NCBI GenBank assembly: GCA_900114885.1
Contig: FOUN01000003.1
Span: forward strand, 306,103 to 370,102
Length of the DNA stretch: 64,000 nt
DNA from: Psychrobacillus psychrodurans
GTDB taxonomy: Bacteria > Bacillota > Bacilli > Bacillales_A > Planococcaceae
Direction of reading: 5' to 3'
In this document: positions 27,272 through 35,671 of the stretch, piece after piece
Position numbering within the stretch: the stretch's first letter is position 1
How the letters are laid out: the number at the start of each line of letters is the position of its first letter
Program-made: the position numbers and the translations under genes
Notes under the pieces: model-generated
Database searches by the model: none
Told to the model about the DNA's origin: nothing
Seen by the model: the letters and a program-made list of their open reading frames with translations, nothing else

Positions 27272-27757
27272 ATGATTAAGGAAATAGAGGAAGCGATTAT
27301 TTTGAGGAATAATGGCATGAAAAATGAATCAAACGAACTTTTGTTAAAGTTAGTAGAGAAATACCCGAGTAACGCAAGCATCCTCTACCAATGTGGTTGG
27401 AGCTTCGACATTTTAGGTGAGGAGACAAAAGCAGTAGCATTCTATGAAAAAGCAATAGATATCGGCCTCCCAAGTGATGAAATGGAAGGGGCCATTATAG
27501 GATTGGGGAGCACATACAGAGCACTCGGTGATTATGAGAAATCGAAAAGAGTATTCATACGAGGAATCGAACTATTTCCAAATAATAAAGCTATTCAAGT
27601 TTTCTATGCCATCACTTTATACAATCTTAGCGACCATTCAAATGCCACCGAATTATTATTAGAGGTACTATTGGAAACGACTGAAGATAAACAAATTCTT
27701 GAATATGAAAGAGCATTAAAATTTTACTCTAAGCATCTTGATGACGTTTGGAACTAA
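27272..27757 (+). CDS. Tetratricopeptide-repeat protein
   Basis: A 161-residue soluble all-helical protein with about three TPR units: SNASILYQCGWSFDILGEE (about 32-50), EGAIIGLGSTYRALGDYEKS (about 71-90) and NKAIQVFYAITLYNLSDH (about 107-124). TPRs bind proteins or peptides; the partner is unknown. The ribosome site is GAGAGGGA. It stands alone between small units. Confidence 0.82.
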   Translation: MIKEIEEAIILRNNGMKNESNELLLKLVEKYPSNASILYQCGWSFDILGEETKAVAFYEKAIDIGLPSDEMEGAIIGLGSTYRALGDYEKSKRVFIRGIELFPNNKAIQVFYAITLYNLSDHSNATELLLEVLLETTEDKQILEYERALKFYSKHLDDVWN

Positions 27758-27996
27758 GCTAGAGAGTGACAAGTATTTATACATAAACGGTTTATATACT
27801 TCTTTGCATAGGATATTGAGTATTTATAATTCTATTATTCTTAAGTGTATACGATTTATTTTAGCTTTAGTTGTCAATTTATCCCTAAATGATATACATC
27901 TTAAGGCTTAGAGAATTTCCCATCTCAAGACCATAGGAAATGGTATTTATTTCTTTATAATGAAATGTAAGAGGTAAACAAATGGAGGTTACAGTA

Positions 27997-28791
27997 GTGA
28001 GTTTAAAAAAGATTGGTATTATAGCAATAATAGTTGTAGTTTTAGGAGCAGCTATAAACGTAGGGATGAATATTGCAGGTGGGTTTATCAAAAATACAGA
28101 AAAAATTGAGTTAGCGGAAGAGTTCTCGCGGATAGATATTACAGGGGACAACACGGCTATTGAAGTAGTTCGAACATCTGCTTCTAACGGCAAAGTTGAG
28201 TTTATAAGTAAAAAAAGCTCAAGCAATAAATTAAATGCATACGTGGAAGGTGATACTCTTCATGTAGAAATGAAAAAGAAGCTATTTAATGTCTTCGACT
28301 TTGGATTCAGTTTTTCCGGCAACAAAATTATCGTATCAGTTCCAGATGAAAAATACGATGAGCTGACAACGCAGACTAGCAATGGTCAAATTTTCGTACA
28401 GGAACTACAATTTGAAAACATCGAAATTGAGTCGAATAACGGAAAAATCGTATTAGAGGATTTGGAAAGTAAGATGGTCAATGTAAAAACAAACAATGGG
28501 AAGATTGATCTTCATCATGTGACCGGAGATATACAAGCGGAGTCAGATAATGGTCAAATTTCAATGGTTACCGATAATCTAGATCGATCAATTACTTTAG
28601 AAACGAATAATGGACTTGTTGATATTCGTACAACATCTGAACCTAAGAATGCAACAATACAAGCGGAAATAGATAATGGAAGAATCGATATATTTGGTTC
28701 TTCGAATGAAAAGACCGTTTTTGGTAATGGAGAGAATAAGATTAGTATAAATACTGATAATGGAATAATTTCTTTGAAAAAGGGAAATTAA
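27997..28791 (+). CDS. DUF4097 beta-strand repeat protein, membrane-anchored
   Basis: A 264-residue protein with an N-terminal membrane helix (about 4-24) followed by an adhesin-like beta-helix outside the cell. Seven units of about 20 residues are visible, each with an [ND]NG-x-[IV] turn: SNGQI, NNGKI, NNGKI, DNGQI, NNGLV, DNGRI, DNGII. GTG 27997 is preferred to ATG 27982 because GGAGG lies 8 bases before it. DUF4097 proteins often accompany stress or envelope regulators, but no partner is seen here. Function unknown. Confidence 0.82.
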   Translation: MSLKKIGIIAIIVVVLGAAINVGMNIAGGFIKNTEKIELAEEFSRIDITGDNTAIEVVRTSASNGKVEFISKKSSSNKLNAYVEGDTLHVEMKKKLFNVFDFGFSFSGNKIIVSVPDEKYDELTTQTSNGQIFVQELQFENIEIESNNGKIVLEDLESKMVNVKTNNGKIDLHHVTGDIQAESDNGQISMVTDNLDRSITLETNNGLVDIRTTSEPKNATIQAEIDNGRIDIFGSSNEKTVFGNGENKISINTDNGIISLKKGN

Positions 28792-28812
28792 TAAAGAAAT
28801 ACAAGCAATATA

Positions 28813-28912
28813 TTGACGAGTGCGTTAATCTTTGTTAAATTATTTCTTATATCATTTGCGAAGAGAAAATTCTAGTAGAAGAAAAACTCGTCCTTAATGG
28901 GCGAGTTTTTTT
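28813..28912 (+). promoter_or_regulatory. Promoter and terminated short leader before the YitT-family gene
   Basis: TTGACG (28813-28818), a 17-base spacer and TAAATT (28836-28841) form a good promoter. About 40 bases later AAAACTCG (28883-28890) pairs with CGAGTTTT (28902-28909), with an inner CC/GG, and runs into seven Ts. Transcription would stop just before the gene's ribosome site unless readthrough occurs, so this may be an attenuator or make a small RNA of about 65 bases. Confidence 0.6.
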
Positions 28913-28931
28913 ATGGAAGAAAGGAGCAGTC

Positions 28932-29741
28932 ATGTTGAAAAACCTAATTGTAATTGTGGGCTCCTTTGTAATAGCTTTTGCATTTAATGCATTCTTAGTA
29001 CCTCATGAAATTTTAAGCAGTGGAATAAGTGGTATAGCTATTTTATTAGGAATTATAACTCCTTTTGACACAGGTATACTTAACTTTATTATGAACGTAC
29101 CTTTATTAATATTAGGGTATTACAAGCTTGGAAAAGAAATTACGCTAAATACGCTTGTATGTGTACTATCGTTATCTGTTTTTCTATATATAATTCCAGC
29201 GGAGTCTATTTCAGATAATATATTGCTATCTGCTATATTTGGTGGAGCTATAGGTGGCCTTGGAATAGGTCTTATTATGAAATACTCAGGAACTTCTGGT
29301 GGAATGGATATAATAGCTATTATTATTTCTCGCTCAAGTAATTTTAGTGTTGGTCTTTTACTTACTGGGATGAATAGTGTAATCGTACTTATTTCTGGAG
29401 CCGTATTTAACTGGGAAATTGCATTGTATACATTATTATCGATCTATCTGACTGGAAAAGCGATTGACACACTTTACACGAATCATGAAAAACTAACAAT
29501 GCAAATAATTACAACTGCTGGGGAACCCATCCGTCAAGAGTTACTAGCAAGTATTTATCGTGGTGTGACAGTTACAGAAGGATATGGTGGCTACACATTG
29601 GAGAAAAAACATATTTTAATGATGGTCGTTACTCGATACGAAACAATGCAAATTAAACAAATTGTAAGAAAGCATGATGAGCATGCATTTATAAATATTG
29701 TTGAAACTGTTGAAGTCGATGGACACTTTGCTCAGAACTAA
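28932..29741 (+). CDS. YitT family membrane protein (DUF161/DUF2179)
   Basis: A 269-residue integral membrane protein with five to six helices (to about 180), including FNAFLVPHEILSSGISGIAI and the repeated KYSGTSGGMDIIA loop. A cytoplasmic DUF2179 domain (about 200-265) carries ILMMVVTRYETMQIKQIV. The family is widespread in Firmicutes, and its substrate is not established. GAAAGGAG precedes the ATG. A leader terminator sits between promoter and gene, and a strong terminator follows. Confidence 0.9.
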   Translation: MLKNLIVIVGSFVIAFAFNAFLVPHEILSSGISGIAILLGIITPFDTGILNFIMNVPLLILGYYKLGKEITLNTLVCVLSLSVFLYIIPAESISDNILLSAIFGGAIGGLGIGLIMKYSGTSGGMDIIAIIISRSSNFSVGLLLTGMNSVIVLISGAVFNWEIALYTLLSIYLTGKAIDTLYTNHEKLTMQIITTAGEPIRQELLASIYRGVTVTEGYGGYTLEKKHILMMVVTRYETMQIKQIVRKHDEHAFINIVETVEVDGHFAQN

Positions 29742-29743
29742 AA

Positions 29744-29783
29744 AAAAGCTGATGTCATAATTTATTTAGACATCAGCTTTTTA
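29744..29783 (+). terminator. Terminator of the YitT-family gene
   Basis: AAAGCTGATGTC pairs with GACATCAGCTTT, followed by TTAA; near-symmetric A and T flanks make it usable from both strands. Confidence 0.88.
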
Positions 29784-29988
29784 ATATTCAAATATCTTTC
29801 ATCATACTACAAAGAAAACAAGTATGAAACCACAGAAATTATGCCAGTTTTTCCACCGGCAAAAGGTACTGTATTAGCCTTTATAAACAAAGCATATAAT
29901 TATTTTTAGATCGTCCCCTGCAAAATACAGTTGTCTAATGTAAAATGTAGATATAGAGAGAATACATAGGATTAAAGGTGGGGAAATC

Positions 29989-30906
29989 ATGGAGTACACG
30001 GATCAGTTCAGTCAAAAAGTAGTCGGTGCATTTGGTGCCATTGGAGAAAAATGGCTAGAAGAGTTGGATTCAATTGTTCAAAACTATATAAAAAAATGGA
30101 ACTTAACCTTTGTAGCCCCTGTAGATAATCTATCTTATAATTACGTCGTAAAAGTAAAAGATGCGGAAGATAATCCGTTCATTTTGAAAATCGGTATTCC
30201 CAATTACGATTTTAGTAATGAAATAAGAACACTTGAAACTTATGGGGGAAAAGGATGTGCAGCAATAATCAAGTCAGATGCTGAAAACGGGGCAATGTTA
30301 CTTGAGCATATACTTCCTGGCACGATGCTTACAAAAGTAGAAGAACTAAATTCAATCAGTCACTTTGCGAAGGTTTGGAGTGCTCTCAGGCGATCAGTGA
30401 AAAAAAACGCAAACCATCCATCTATAGGCAATTGGATGGAGTCACTAGATCGTTTTCAGGCAACAAATCCAACTAACCAAGGACTTATTTCAGATGATTT
30501 TATTTGTCTTGCTAAAACCTATTTTATGGAAATAACTAATTCCTCAAAAGGCAGCGAGCTTCTACATGGTGATCTACATCATGAAAATATTTTATACTCG
30601 GATACTCATGGTTGGATAGCAATTGATCCAAAAGGAGTAACTGGCGATCCGTATTTTGATACAACTTCATTCTTAATTAATCAATTGTTTAATAAACCAA
30701 ATCCAAAAAAGGTACTAGAACAGAGGGTTAACCTGCTTTGTGATGAAATGCAAATGGACAAAAATCGACTTTTAAAAGCAGCAATTGCAATGTCGATTTT
30801 ATATGCTTGTTGGGGAATAGATGATAATAATTCTGATTGGAAAAATACATATTTATGTGCACAATGGTTTGAAGAGTTCAGAAGTCCAAATTTATTAGAT
30901 TCTTGA
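29989..30906 (+). CDS. APH(6)-type aminoglycoside/hydroxyurea phosphotransferase-like kinase
   Basis: A 305-residue kinase of the streptomycin 6-kinase-like family. The catalytic loop ELLHGDLHHENIL (about 184-196) and the metal-binding WIAIDPKGVTGDP (about 204-216) are the diagnostic motifs of this group. An N-terminal ATP-binding lobe has FILKIGIPNYDFSNEI (lysine about 66). It could phosphorylate streptomycin-like compounds or hydroxyurea, but chromosomal members of this family often have no proven drug substrate. AAAGGTGGGGA precedes the ATG. It is monocistronic. Confidence 0.82.
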   Translation: MEYTDQFSQKVVGAFGAIGEKWLEELDSIVQNYIKKWNLTFVAPVDNLSYNYVVKVKDAEDNPFILKIGIPNYDFSNEIRTLETYGGKGCAAIIKSDAENGAMLLEHILPGTMLTKVEELNSISHFAKVWSALRRSVKKNANHPSIGNWMESLDRFQATNPTNQGLISDDFICLAKTYFMEITNSSKGSELLHGDLHHENILYSDTHGWIAIDPKGVTGDPYFDTTSFLINQLFNKPNPKKVLEQRVNLLCDEMQMDKNRLLKAAIAMSILYACWGIDDNNSDWKNTYLCAQWFEEFRSPNLLDS

Positions 30907-31465
30907 CTTGATGCTTCAGCATTTGAAAGGATGAATATGTGCAGAAGTTATGGGTTTTATGGCTAACCATGAATTTTTCAATTTTTTATATGCTGAGATT
31001 TTATTAATTGCTGTACTTAAAGGATGGAGTTACTAATATAATAGAGTCATCGAAATATAAGTTTGTAAATACGGTGTGTATTTACCGAACACAAAAGGAC
31101 CGAATAATGTTTCAAAGTTATTCGGTCCTTTTGTGTATCCAAAATTTCTTAGGAACTTTTAGTAGCATTGTTCGCCATATTTGGTTTAATGAATTGTTTT
31201 GTTATTATTCGATATAACTGTAGGAGTTTAAATTTGTCTGGGAATAATGAAGATGTGTTTTAAGTTATAAATTTAGAGTGCAAATTCCCAATTAACTAAA
31301 CAGTCTAATTATAATAGAGTTTTGCGGCCACAGAAGTAAGTTTCGTACAACAACTCATCAAATCAAAATTAAAAGGCTCTCAATGCGAATTTGAAGCACC
31401 CTAATATTTGGAAGTAAATTAACGCCAAATTGGATTTTTCACGATAAAACACTATAAAATTCAAT
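30907..31465. other. Gap with one long inverted repeat
   Basis: No credible gene. ACACAAAAGGACCGAATAA (31089-31107) is a perfect 19-base inverted match to 31118-31136 around a 10-base loop. This could be a terminator-like or processing hairpin. Around 31327-31402 a short frame (QQLIKSKLKGSQCEFEAP, then stop) may be the relic 3' end of a gene. Confidence 0.5.
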
Positions 31466-31495
31466 AAGGTTCCCAAATACATATTTGGGAACCTT
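31466..31495. repeat. Perfect palindrome upstream of the recombinase
   Basis: AAGGTTCCCAAATA (31466-31479), two bases, then TATTTGGGAACCTT (31482-31495). It is 37 bases before the recombinase start, so either a terminator insulating the gene from upstream transcription or an operator. Confidence 0.75.
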
Positions 31496-31532
31496 AATTT
31501 GTGATAAAATGGGAGTAGAAGAGGTGGAAGCA

Positions 31533-32489
31533 ATGCAAAAAGAATTACCCAAAATAGTAAAAGATTTTTTGGTCTATTTAACGACTATAAAGGGGAAATC
31601 TTTACGAACACGAAAAGAGTATGAGTATGACATCACTTTGTTTTTAAGATTTCTAATAGCAGTGGAAAATGATATAGATATATCAAAAATCGATGAAATT
31701 TCTATTAAGGATGTAACGATAGATTTTATAAGAGAAATCTCTCTAGAAGATATGTATTTGTTTTTGGAATACTGTGAATTACAGCGTAGTAATAGTGCTG
31801 CTTCACGAGCTAGGAAGGCAGCAACACTTAAGTCCTTTTTTAAATATTTGAAAGGGAAAAGAAGAATGTTGGACGAAAATCCAGCGGATGAGTTGGAAAC
31901 GCCGAATATCGGTAAGAAAAAGCCGATTTATATGGATCAAAAAGAGGCAGAAATTTTTATTGCAGGAATAAAAAAAAGTAATCATTACTATCGAAATTAT
32001 AGCATGATCATGTTCTTATTAAATCTAGGTCTTCGTGTTTCGGAGCTTTGTAGCTTAAACCTTACATCCATTCAGGATAATGTATTGCATGTGATAGGTA
32101 AAGGAGATAAAGAACGTACTGTTTTTCTAAACAGAGCTTGTACTGTTTCTCTACATACATATATGGAGAAAGAACGCCAATACATTCAAGATGCATCTAC
32201 AAATCAAGCGCTATTCCTGTCACAAAAAGGTACTAGACTGACAAGGCAAACAGTAGCAAAAATTATCAAACAAATAAACCAGGATTCTGGTTTAAATAAA
32301 GAAAAACTAACTCCGCACAAGTTAAGACATACATCTGCAACTCTTATGTATAAAAGTGGTGCAGACATTAGAAGTCTACAGCATATTTTAGGTCATACTA
32401 GTGTATCTACTACACAAATTTATACACATGTGGAAGATAAAGAAATTGAACAAGTAATAGAAAATAATCCTTTCAACCAATTAGGTTAA
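31533..32489 (+). CDS. Tyrosine recombinase, XerC/D-like
   Basis: A 318-residue site-specific recombinase. The N-terminal SAM-like DNA-binding domain (about 5-115) is followed by the catalytic domain with the full set of residues: Arg in GLRVSEL, the beta-hairpin Lys in GKGDKER, HKLRH, LGH and the nucleophile Tyr in STTQIYTH near the end. ATG 31533 has AGAGGTGG 7 bases upstream; upstream starts have no ribosome site and overlap a palindrome. The size and compact catalytic end resemble XerC/XerD more than phage integrases. Its stop codon lies inside a dif-like palindrome (32485-32509), suggesting a self-linked recombination site. Target choice is inference. Confidence 0.92.
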   Translation: MQKELPKIVKDFLVYLTTIKGKSLRTRKEYEYDITLFLRFLIAVENDIDISKIDEISIKDVTIDFIREISLEDMYLFLEYCELQRSNSAASRARKAATLKSFFKYLKGKRRMLDENPADELETPNIGKKKPIYMDQKEAEIFIAGIKKSNHYYRNYSMIMFLLNLGLRVSELCSLNLTSIQDNVLHVIGKGDKERTVFLNRACTVSLHTYMEKERQYIQDASTNQALFLSQKGTRLTRQTVAKIIKQINQDSGLNKEKLTPHKLRHTSATLMYKSGADIRSLQHILGHTSVSTTQIYTHVEDKEIEQVIENNPFNQLG

Positions 32490-32509
32490 CATAATATTAT
32501 TATGTAAAC
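32485..32509. other. dif-like palindromic site 1
   Basis: Half-sites GTTAACATAATA (32485-32496) and TATTATGTAAAC (32498-32509) are inverted with one mismatch around a central T. TTATGTAAAC is the XerD-side arm of the Bacillus dif site as I recall it. The site contains the recombinase stop codon (32487-32489). Confidence 0.62.
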
Positions 32510-32569
32510 AAAAATAGCACTTTTAGGAGTTCCATCAGAAAAATGAGTATTTACAACGTTATGAAAAAT

Positions 32570-32621
32570 TGGATAAAAACAAGAGCGTGTTCAACATAAC
32601 TAGGTGTTGTGCGGCTCTTGT
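32570..32621 (+). terminator. Hairpin terminator after the recombinase
   Basis: AACAAGAGC pairs with GCTCTTGTT, with an inner CAACA/TGTTG stem and a short TTT tail. Confidence 0.65.
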
Positions 32622-32687
32622 TTAAATTGCAATAAATTGTAGTTTGAATATTTCTCACCATTTTGACAATCACTAGCGCTAAATTCT

Positions 32688-33138
32688 TCAATTTGTATTA
32701 ATTAAGTACTTTCTTAATGTCTCTTTTATTACTTTAGGACGACTACCTTAGCGACCTCATGCTCTAGTAGTATTAAATCTTCTTTCGTACGTTGGACAAA
32801 TATTCAATTTGTACGTACATCATTAAGTTCTCATGTGGAGTGGAGGCATTAAAGGTTTCTTAAAGTTGTGTAGCTTGATTTCCCTGTCTTCAAAATAAGA
32901 AATAACTTATTTAAAGTCTTCATACTTCTACCTAATCGAGAGAAACTTTCAACCTCTACCATATCCCTTGGTCGCAACTTATCTTACAAAAGATTTAATT
33001 CGGGGCGATCTGCTTAGTTCCTATCATTTTCTTCGTTAAAATCTCGTGGCAGTTATACTGATATAACAAATCCAACTGACGATTCAATTCTTGCTGTCGT
33101 GTACTTACTCGAGCGTAGCTATAATTATATGCAGTCAT
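32688..33138 (-). pseudogene. Decayed serine recombinase (resolvase/invertase)
   Basis: On the minus strand, ATG 33138 opens the resolvase N-terminus with the active-site block SYARVSTRQQELNRQLDLL, then a stop near 33000. Further pieces follow in changing frames: LRPRDMVEVESFSRLGRSMK, TFNASTPHENLMMYV and, with two in-frame stops, G-R-x-G-SRPKVIKETLRK from the DNA-binding end. The order and spacing match a complete resolvase of about 190 residues, so this is an old, inactivated copy. It lies between the tyrosine recombinase and the sigma factor gene and marks the region as a former mobile locus. Confidence 0.85.
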
Positions 33139-33369
33139 GATATTCCCCGGATATATAGCAAAAAGGGATTTTTATGAACCATAGATTTTGAGCGAAGATT
33201 TGAAACACTATTTATGTCTAATACATAGAAAATAACACTCAACTAAAAACGTCTCAAAAACAATCGTATTCGAGATTAGAAAAAGAAGTAATAAAAATAT
33301 TAAACTTTATGCAACTAAACAACTCATCAAATGCTCTAACAGTATGTAAGGAAAAGAGAGGTGCTGACA
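33139..33369. other. Gap before the ECF sigma gene
   Basis: No gene, hairpin or clear promoter recognised apart from the AGAGAGGTG ribosome site for the sigma gene. Confidence 0.4.
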
Positions 33370-33888
33370 ATGGAGAATGACATTTTAGTCAAAAAAGCGC
33401 AGAAAGGAGATTGCGAAGCGTTTATACAGCTTATTCAGCAATATGAACTTATTTTGTATCGAACAGCAAAGCGACTAGGTTTAAAGGATGAGGACATTGC
33501 AGATTTATTGCAAGAAACCGTTATGAACGCCTTTGAAAAAATCGCAACCTTGAAAAAGGGACAGTATTTTAATACATGGATATGTCGGATTTTATTGAAC
33601 AATTGCTACCGCTTTATGAGGAAAAGTAAACCATTAGCTGCAATGGATGAAACGGTTCTCAATAATTTATCGCATCAAGATTTTTTATCTTTGGAGCTAG
33701 ATGATGCACTAAATAGTTTAGATGACAATCAACGTATTGCATTAACACTTTATTATGTAAACGGCTTTACTACGAAGGAAATTAGTGAATTTCTAGATGA
33801 ATCGGAAGGCACCATAAAATCACGTATTTCAAGGGCCAAAAAACAATTAAAAAATACGTATTATTTGGAAGGAGCTAATTTAGTATGA
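33370..33888 (+). CDS. ECF-type RNA polymerase sigma factor
   Basis: A 172-residue sigma-70 family protein with region 2 (about 18-85: LGLKDEDIADLLQETVMNAFE and the -10-binding stretch around FNTWICRILLNNC) and region 4 (about 110-160: NQRIALTLYYVNGFTTKEI then SEGTIKSRISRAKKQL). ATG 33370 has AGAGAGGTG 6 bases upstream. Its stop overlaps the start of the next gene by 4 bases, the usual layout of an ECF sigma and its membrane anti-sigma. The inducing signal is unknown. Confidence 0.93.
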   Translation: MENDILVKKAQKGDCEAFIQLIQQYELILYRTAKRLGLKDEDIADLLQETVMNAFEKIATLKKGQYFNTWICRILLNNCYRFMRKSKPLAAMDETVLNNLSHQDFLSLELDDALNSLDDNQRIALTLYYVNGFTTKEISEFLDESEGTIKSRISRAKKQLKNTYYLEGANLV

Positions 33889-34904
33889 AACGTAATGTGG
33901 ATGACTTAGTTCGCAAGAATATGCATAAGGAGCAAGAATTACCTGCTTCAATTCGTTCAGCTTTTGACCAATCATACGAACAAATTCGTCAGCAATCGAA
34001 GAAAAAAGCAAAAAAATCATGGCTTAAGCCTGTATCAGCGGCAGTTGCTGTACTTGCCTTAAGTTCGACTATTTTACTAACGAATGATACAGCGTTAGCC
34101 AAATTACAAGCTTTTTTCGGCATAAACGATCCAGGTTTAGAAACAGCTATTAATAATGGTGATTTGCAATACATTGCGCAAACACAGCAATCCGAAAATA
34201 TCACCATTACATTAGATAAGTTATTTGCAGACGCCTATCGTCTAGGTCTACAGTTAACAATTGAATCAAATCATATTTCTAAGGAAAACTTAAACTACTT
34301 GAGCTTTGAATACCGTCTTTTTGACGCAGAAGGTAAAGAGATCAATGCTCATGTATCGGATACAAAGGAAATTGTCGGACCAGGGATTTATAGTGGTGGA
34401 GAATTCGAACTAACAGATGTGAAAAATAATATCGCTACGCTTGAACTACTTGAGGAGTCAACTACGACAACTGCTCCATCTTTAGAGGGTGCTCAATTGG
34501 TTGTTGAAACAGTGCACTTTTTAAACAATGAAGGAGGTATTACTTCAGTTGATGGTGAATGGGCATTTGATTTAACATCAGCAAGTGTTGTAACACAAGT
34601 GTATGTAGCAGAAAATTCAGTTCCTGGTTTAACATTAGAACAAGCCACTATAACAAATGGTTCGATGCAAGTGAGTTATAAAATTGATGGTATAGATGAA
34701 GATGAAAATGATATTTTTGAAACAGCATTAGTAAATGGAAATGGGGGATCCTTCTATGCCAAAAGCGCAAATGTCGAACGTTTAAATGAAGAGCAGCAAA
34801 CAGTAATTAGCCTTGTTTTCCCTTACAGTGTATGGAATGAACAGCAATTACTTTCATTAAAGGTGAAGGGCTATGAAGAATTAAAATTAGTAAAGAAAGA
34901 GTAA
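33885..34904 (+). CDS. DUF4179 membrane protein, probable anti-sigma factor
   Basis: A 339-residue protein. The cytoplasmic N-terminus (1-45, with VDDLVRKNMHKEQELP and a basic KKKAKK patch) is followed by one membrane helix (about 46-66, PVSAAVAVLALSSTILL). A large extracellular beta-rich domain spans about 75-339. DUF4179 genes commonly sit after ECF sigma genes as their anti-sigma or sensor. The 4-base overlap indicates coupled translation. The extracytoplasmic signal cannot be inferred. Confidence 0.88.
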   Translation: MKRNVDDLVRKNMHKEQELPASIRSAFDQSYEQIRQQSKKKAKKSWLKPVSAAVAVLALSSTILLTNDTALAKLQAFFGINDPGLETAINNGDLQYIAQTQQSENITITLDKLFADAYRLGLQLTIESNHISKENLNYLSFEYRLFDAEGKEINAHVSDTKEIVGPGIYSGGEFELTDVKNNIATLELLEESTTTTAPSLEGAQLVVETVHFLNNEGGITSVDGEWAFDLTSASVVTQVYVAENSVPGLTLEQATITNGSMQVSYKIDGIDEDENDIFETALVNGNGGSFYAKSANVERLNEEQQTVISLVFPYSVWNEQQLLSLKVKGYEELKLVKKE

Positions 34905-34945
34905 ATTGTACGGAGCATTTAAAAGAAATTATTTTACTATAAGTA

Positions 34946-34985
34946 GTCCACTGCCAATTTAAATGACAGTGGACTTGTTTTTTTA
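34946..34985 (+). terminator. Terminator of the sigma/anti-sigma operon
   Basis: GTCCACTG (34946-34953) pairs with CAGTGGAC (34967-34974), followed by TTGTTTTTTT. Confidence 0.9.
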
Positions 34986-35223
34986 TTATTTATTACAAAG
35001 TTGGTGAAATATGAATCAATCTGATTTCTTAGTTAGTGATAGAAAACTCATTTGTAATAATAAATTGTAAATGAGTTTTAATGCTATTCAGACAAATAGC
35101 TTCTCATCAAGTGTCCGAGATATAGTGAATAAAAGGAGAAACAATGATGCACGATAGGAAGTAAGAGAATATACTACAATATACGCATACGGTTTCGCTG
35201 GTGGAAGAGGGGGGCAATACAAT

Positions 35224-35409
35224 TTGAAAATAACAGAAATTTATAAAAGGTATTTAAAGGGAGAAAAATTTAAAAGCATTAGTGAAATAAACCTAGGAAA
35301 ACTGCCTATAAAACATGCAGCAGATTTGGTTGGATCTTCACCCATTATGCAAGAAATAGCCAAAAAACACTCCAAAAGTTTAAAGCACCAAAAAAAATAC
35401 CCGCTTTGA
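35224..35409 (+). CDS. Hypothetical 61-residue basic protein
   Basis: A short, lysine-rich frame (KITEIYKRYLKGEKFKSI) with TTG 35224 and GAGGGGGG about 8 bases upstream. A bidirectional terminator overlaps its last codons. No membrane segment and no known family. The ribosome site and the terminator placement are the only support. Confidence 0.45.
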   Translation: MKITEIYKRYLKGEKFKSISEINLGKLPIKHAADLVGSSPIMQEIAKKHSKSLKHQKKYPL

Positions 35410-35424
35410 AGAAAGCGGGTATTT
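35395..35424. terminator. Bidirectional terminator
   Basis: AAATACCCGCTTT pairs with AAAGCGGGTATTT around GAAG. On the minus strand it is followed by TTTT. It ends both converging small genes. Confidence 0.85.
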
Positions 35425-35425
35425 A

Positions 35426-35617
35426 CTAATTATGTTTATGGAAACACGTCATTCGTTTTACTAACGGTTCTGATTTACTAAGGTAAATCGGTTTAACAAT
35501 ATCACCCGTAATTGTGTTAGCTTTTCTATCTTTTTGTTTTGCACTAAATCGACTTAATTTTTCTGCTGCACGCACTCTAACATCATCTGTATTGATCGGA
35601 TTTCTGGCACTTACCAT
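35426..35617 (-). CDS. Hypothetical 63-residue protein
   Basis: A small hydrophilic protein starting MVSARNPINTDDVRVRAAEK, rich in R and K. ATG 35617 lies 8 bases after AAAGGAG and is preferred to the ATG two codons upstream. It is followed directly by a terminator. No family recognised; it is converging with the previous small gene. Confidence 0.55.
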   Translation of the reverse strand: MVSARNPINTDDVRVRAAEKLSRFSAKQKDRKANTITGDIVKPIYLSKSEPLVKRMTCFHKHN

Positions 35618-35671
35618 ATTCATGACTCCTTTTTTCTAGGATATATGATTTTTTATAATACATAGTCAAGA

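Noticed and set aside
28380..28790. CRISPR-like regular repetition
   Set aside because: The spacing comes from seven protein-level NG turns in DUF4097; the DNA repeats are imperfect. No CRISPR array or cas gene is present in the window.
29989..30906. Calling the kinase a proven streptomycin resistance gene
   Set aside because: The motifs fit the APH(6)/hydroxyurea kinase family, but chromosomal members are often of unknown substrate and no mobile context is seen.
31008..31217. A 69-codon frame before the recombinase
   Set aside because: It runs through a perfect 19-base inverted repeat and lacks a ribosome site.
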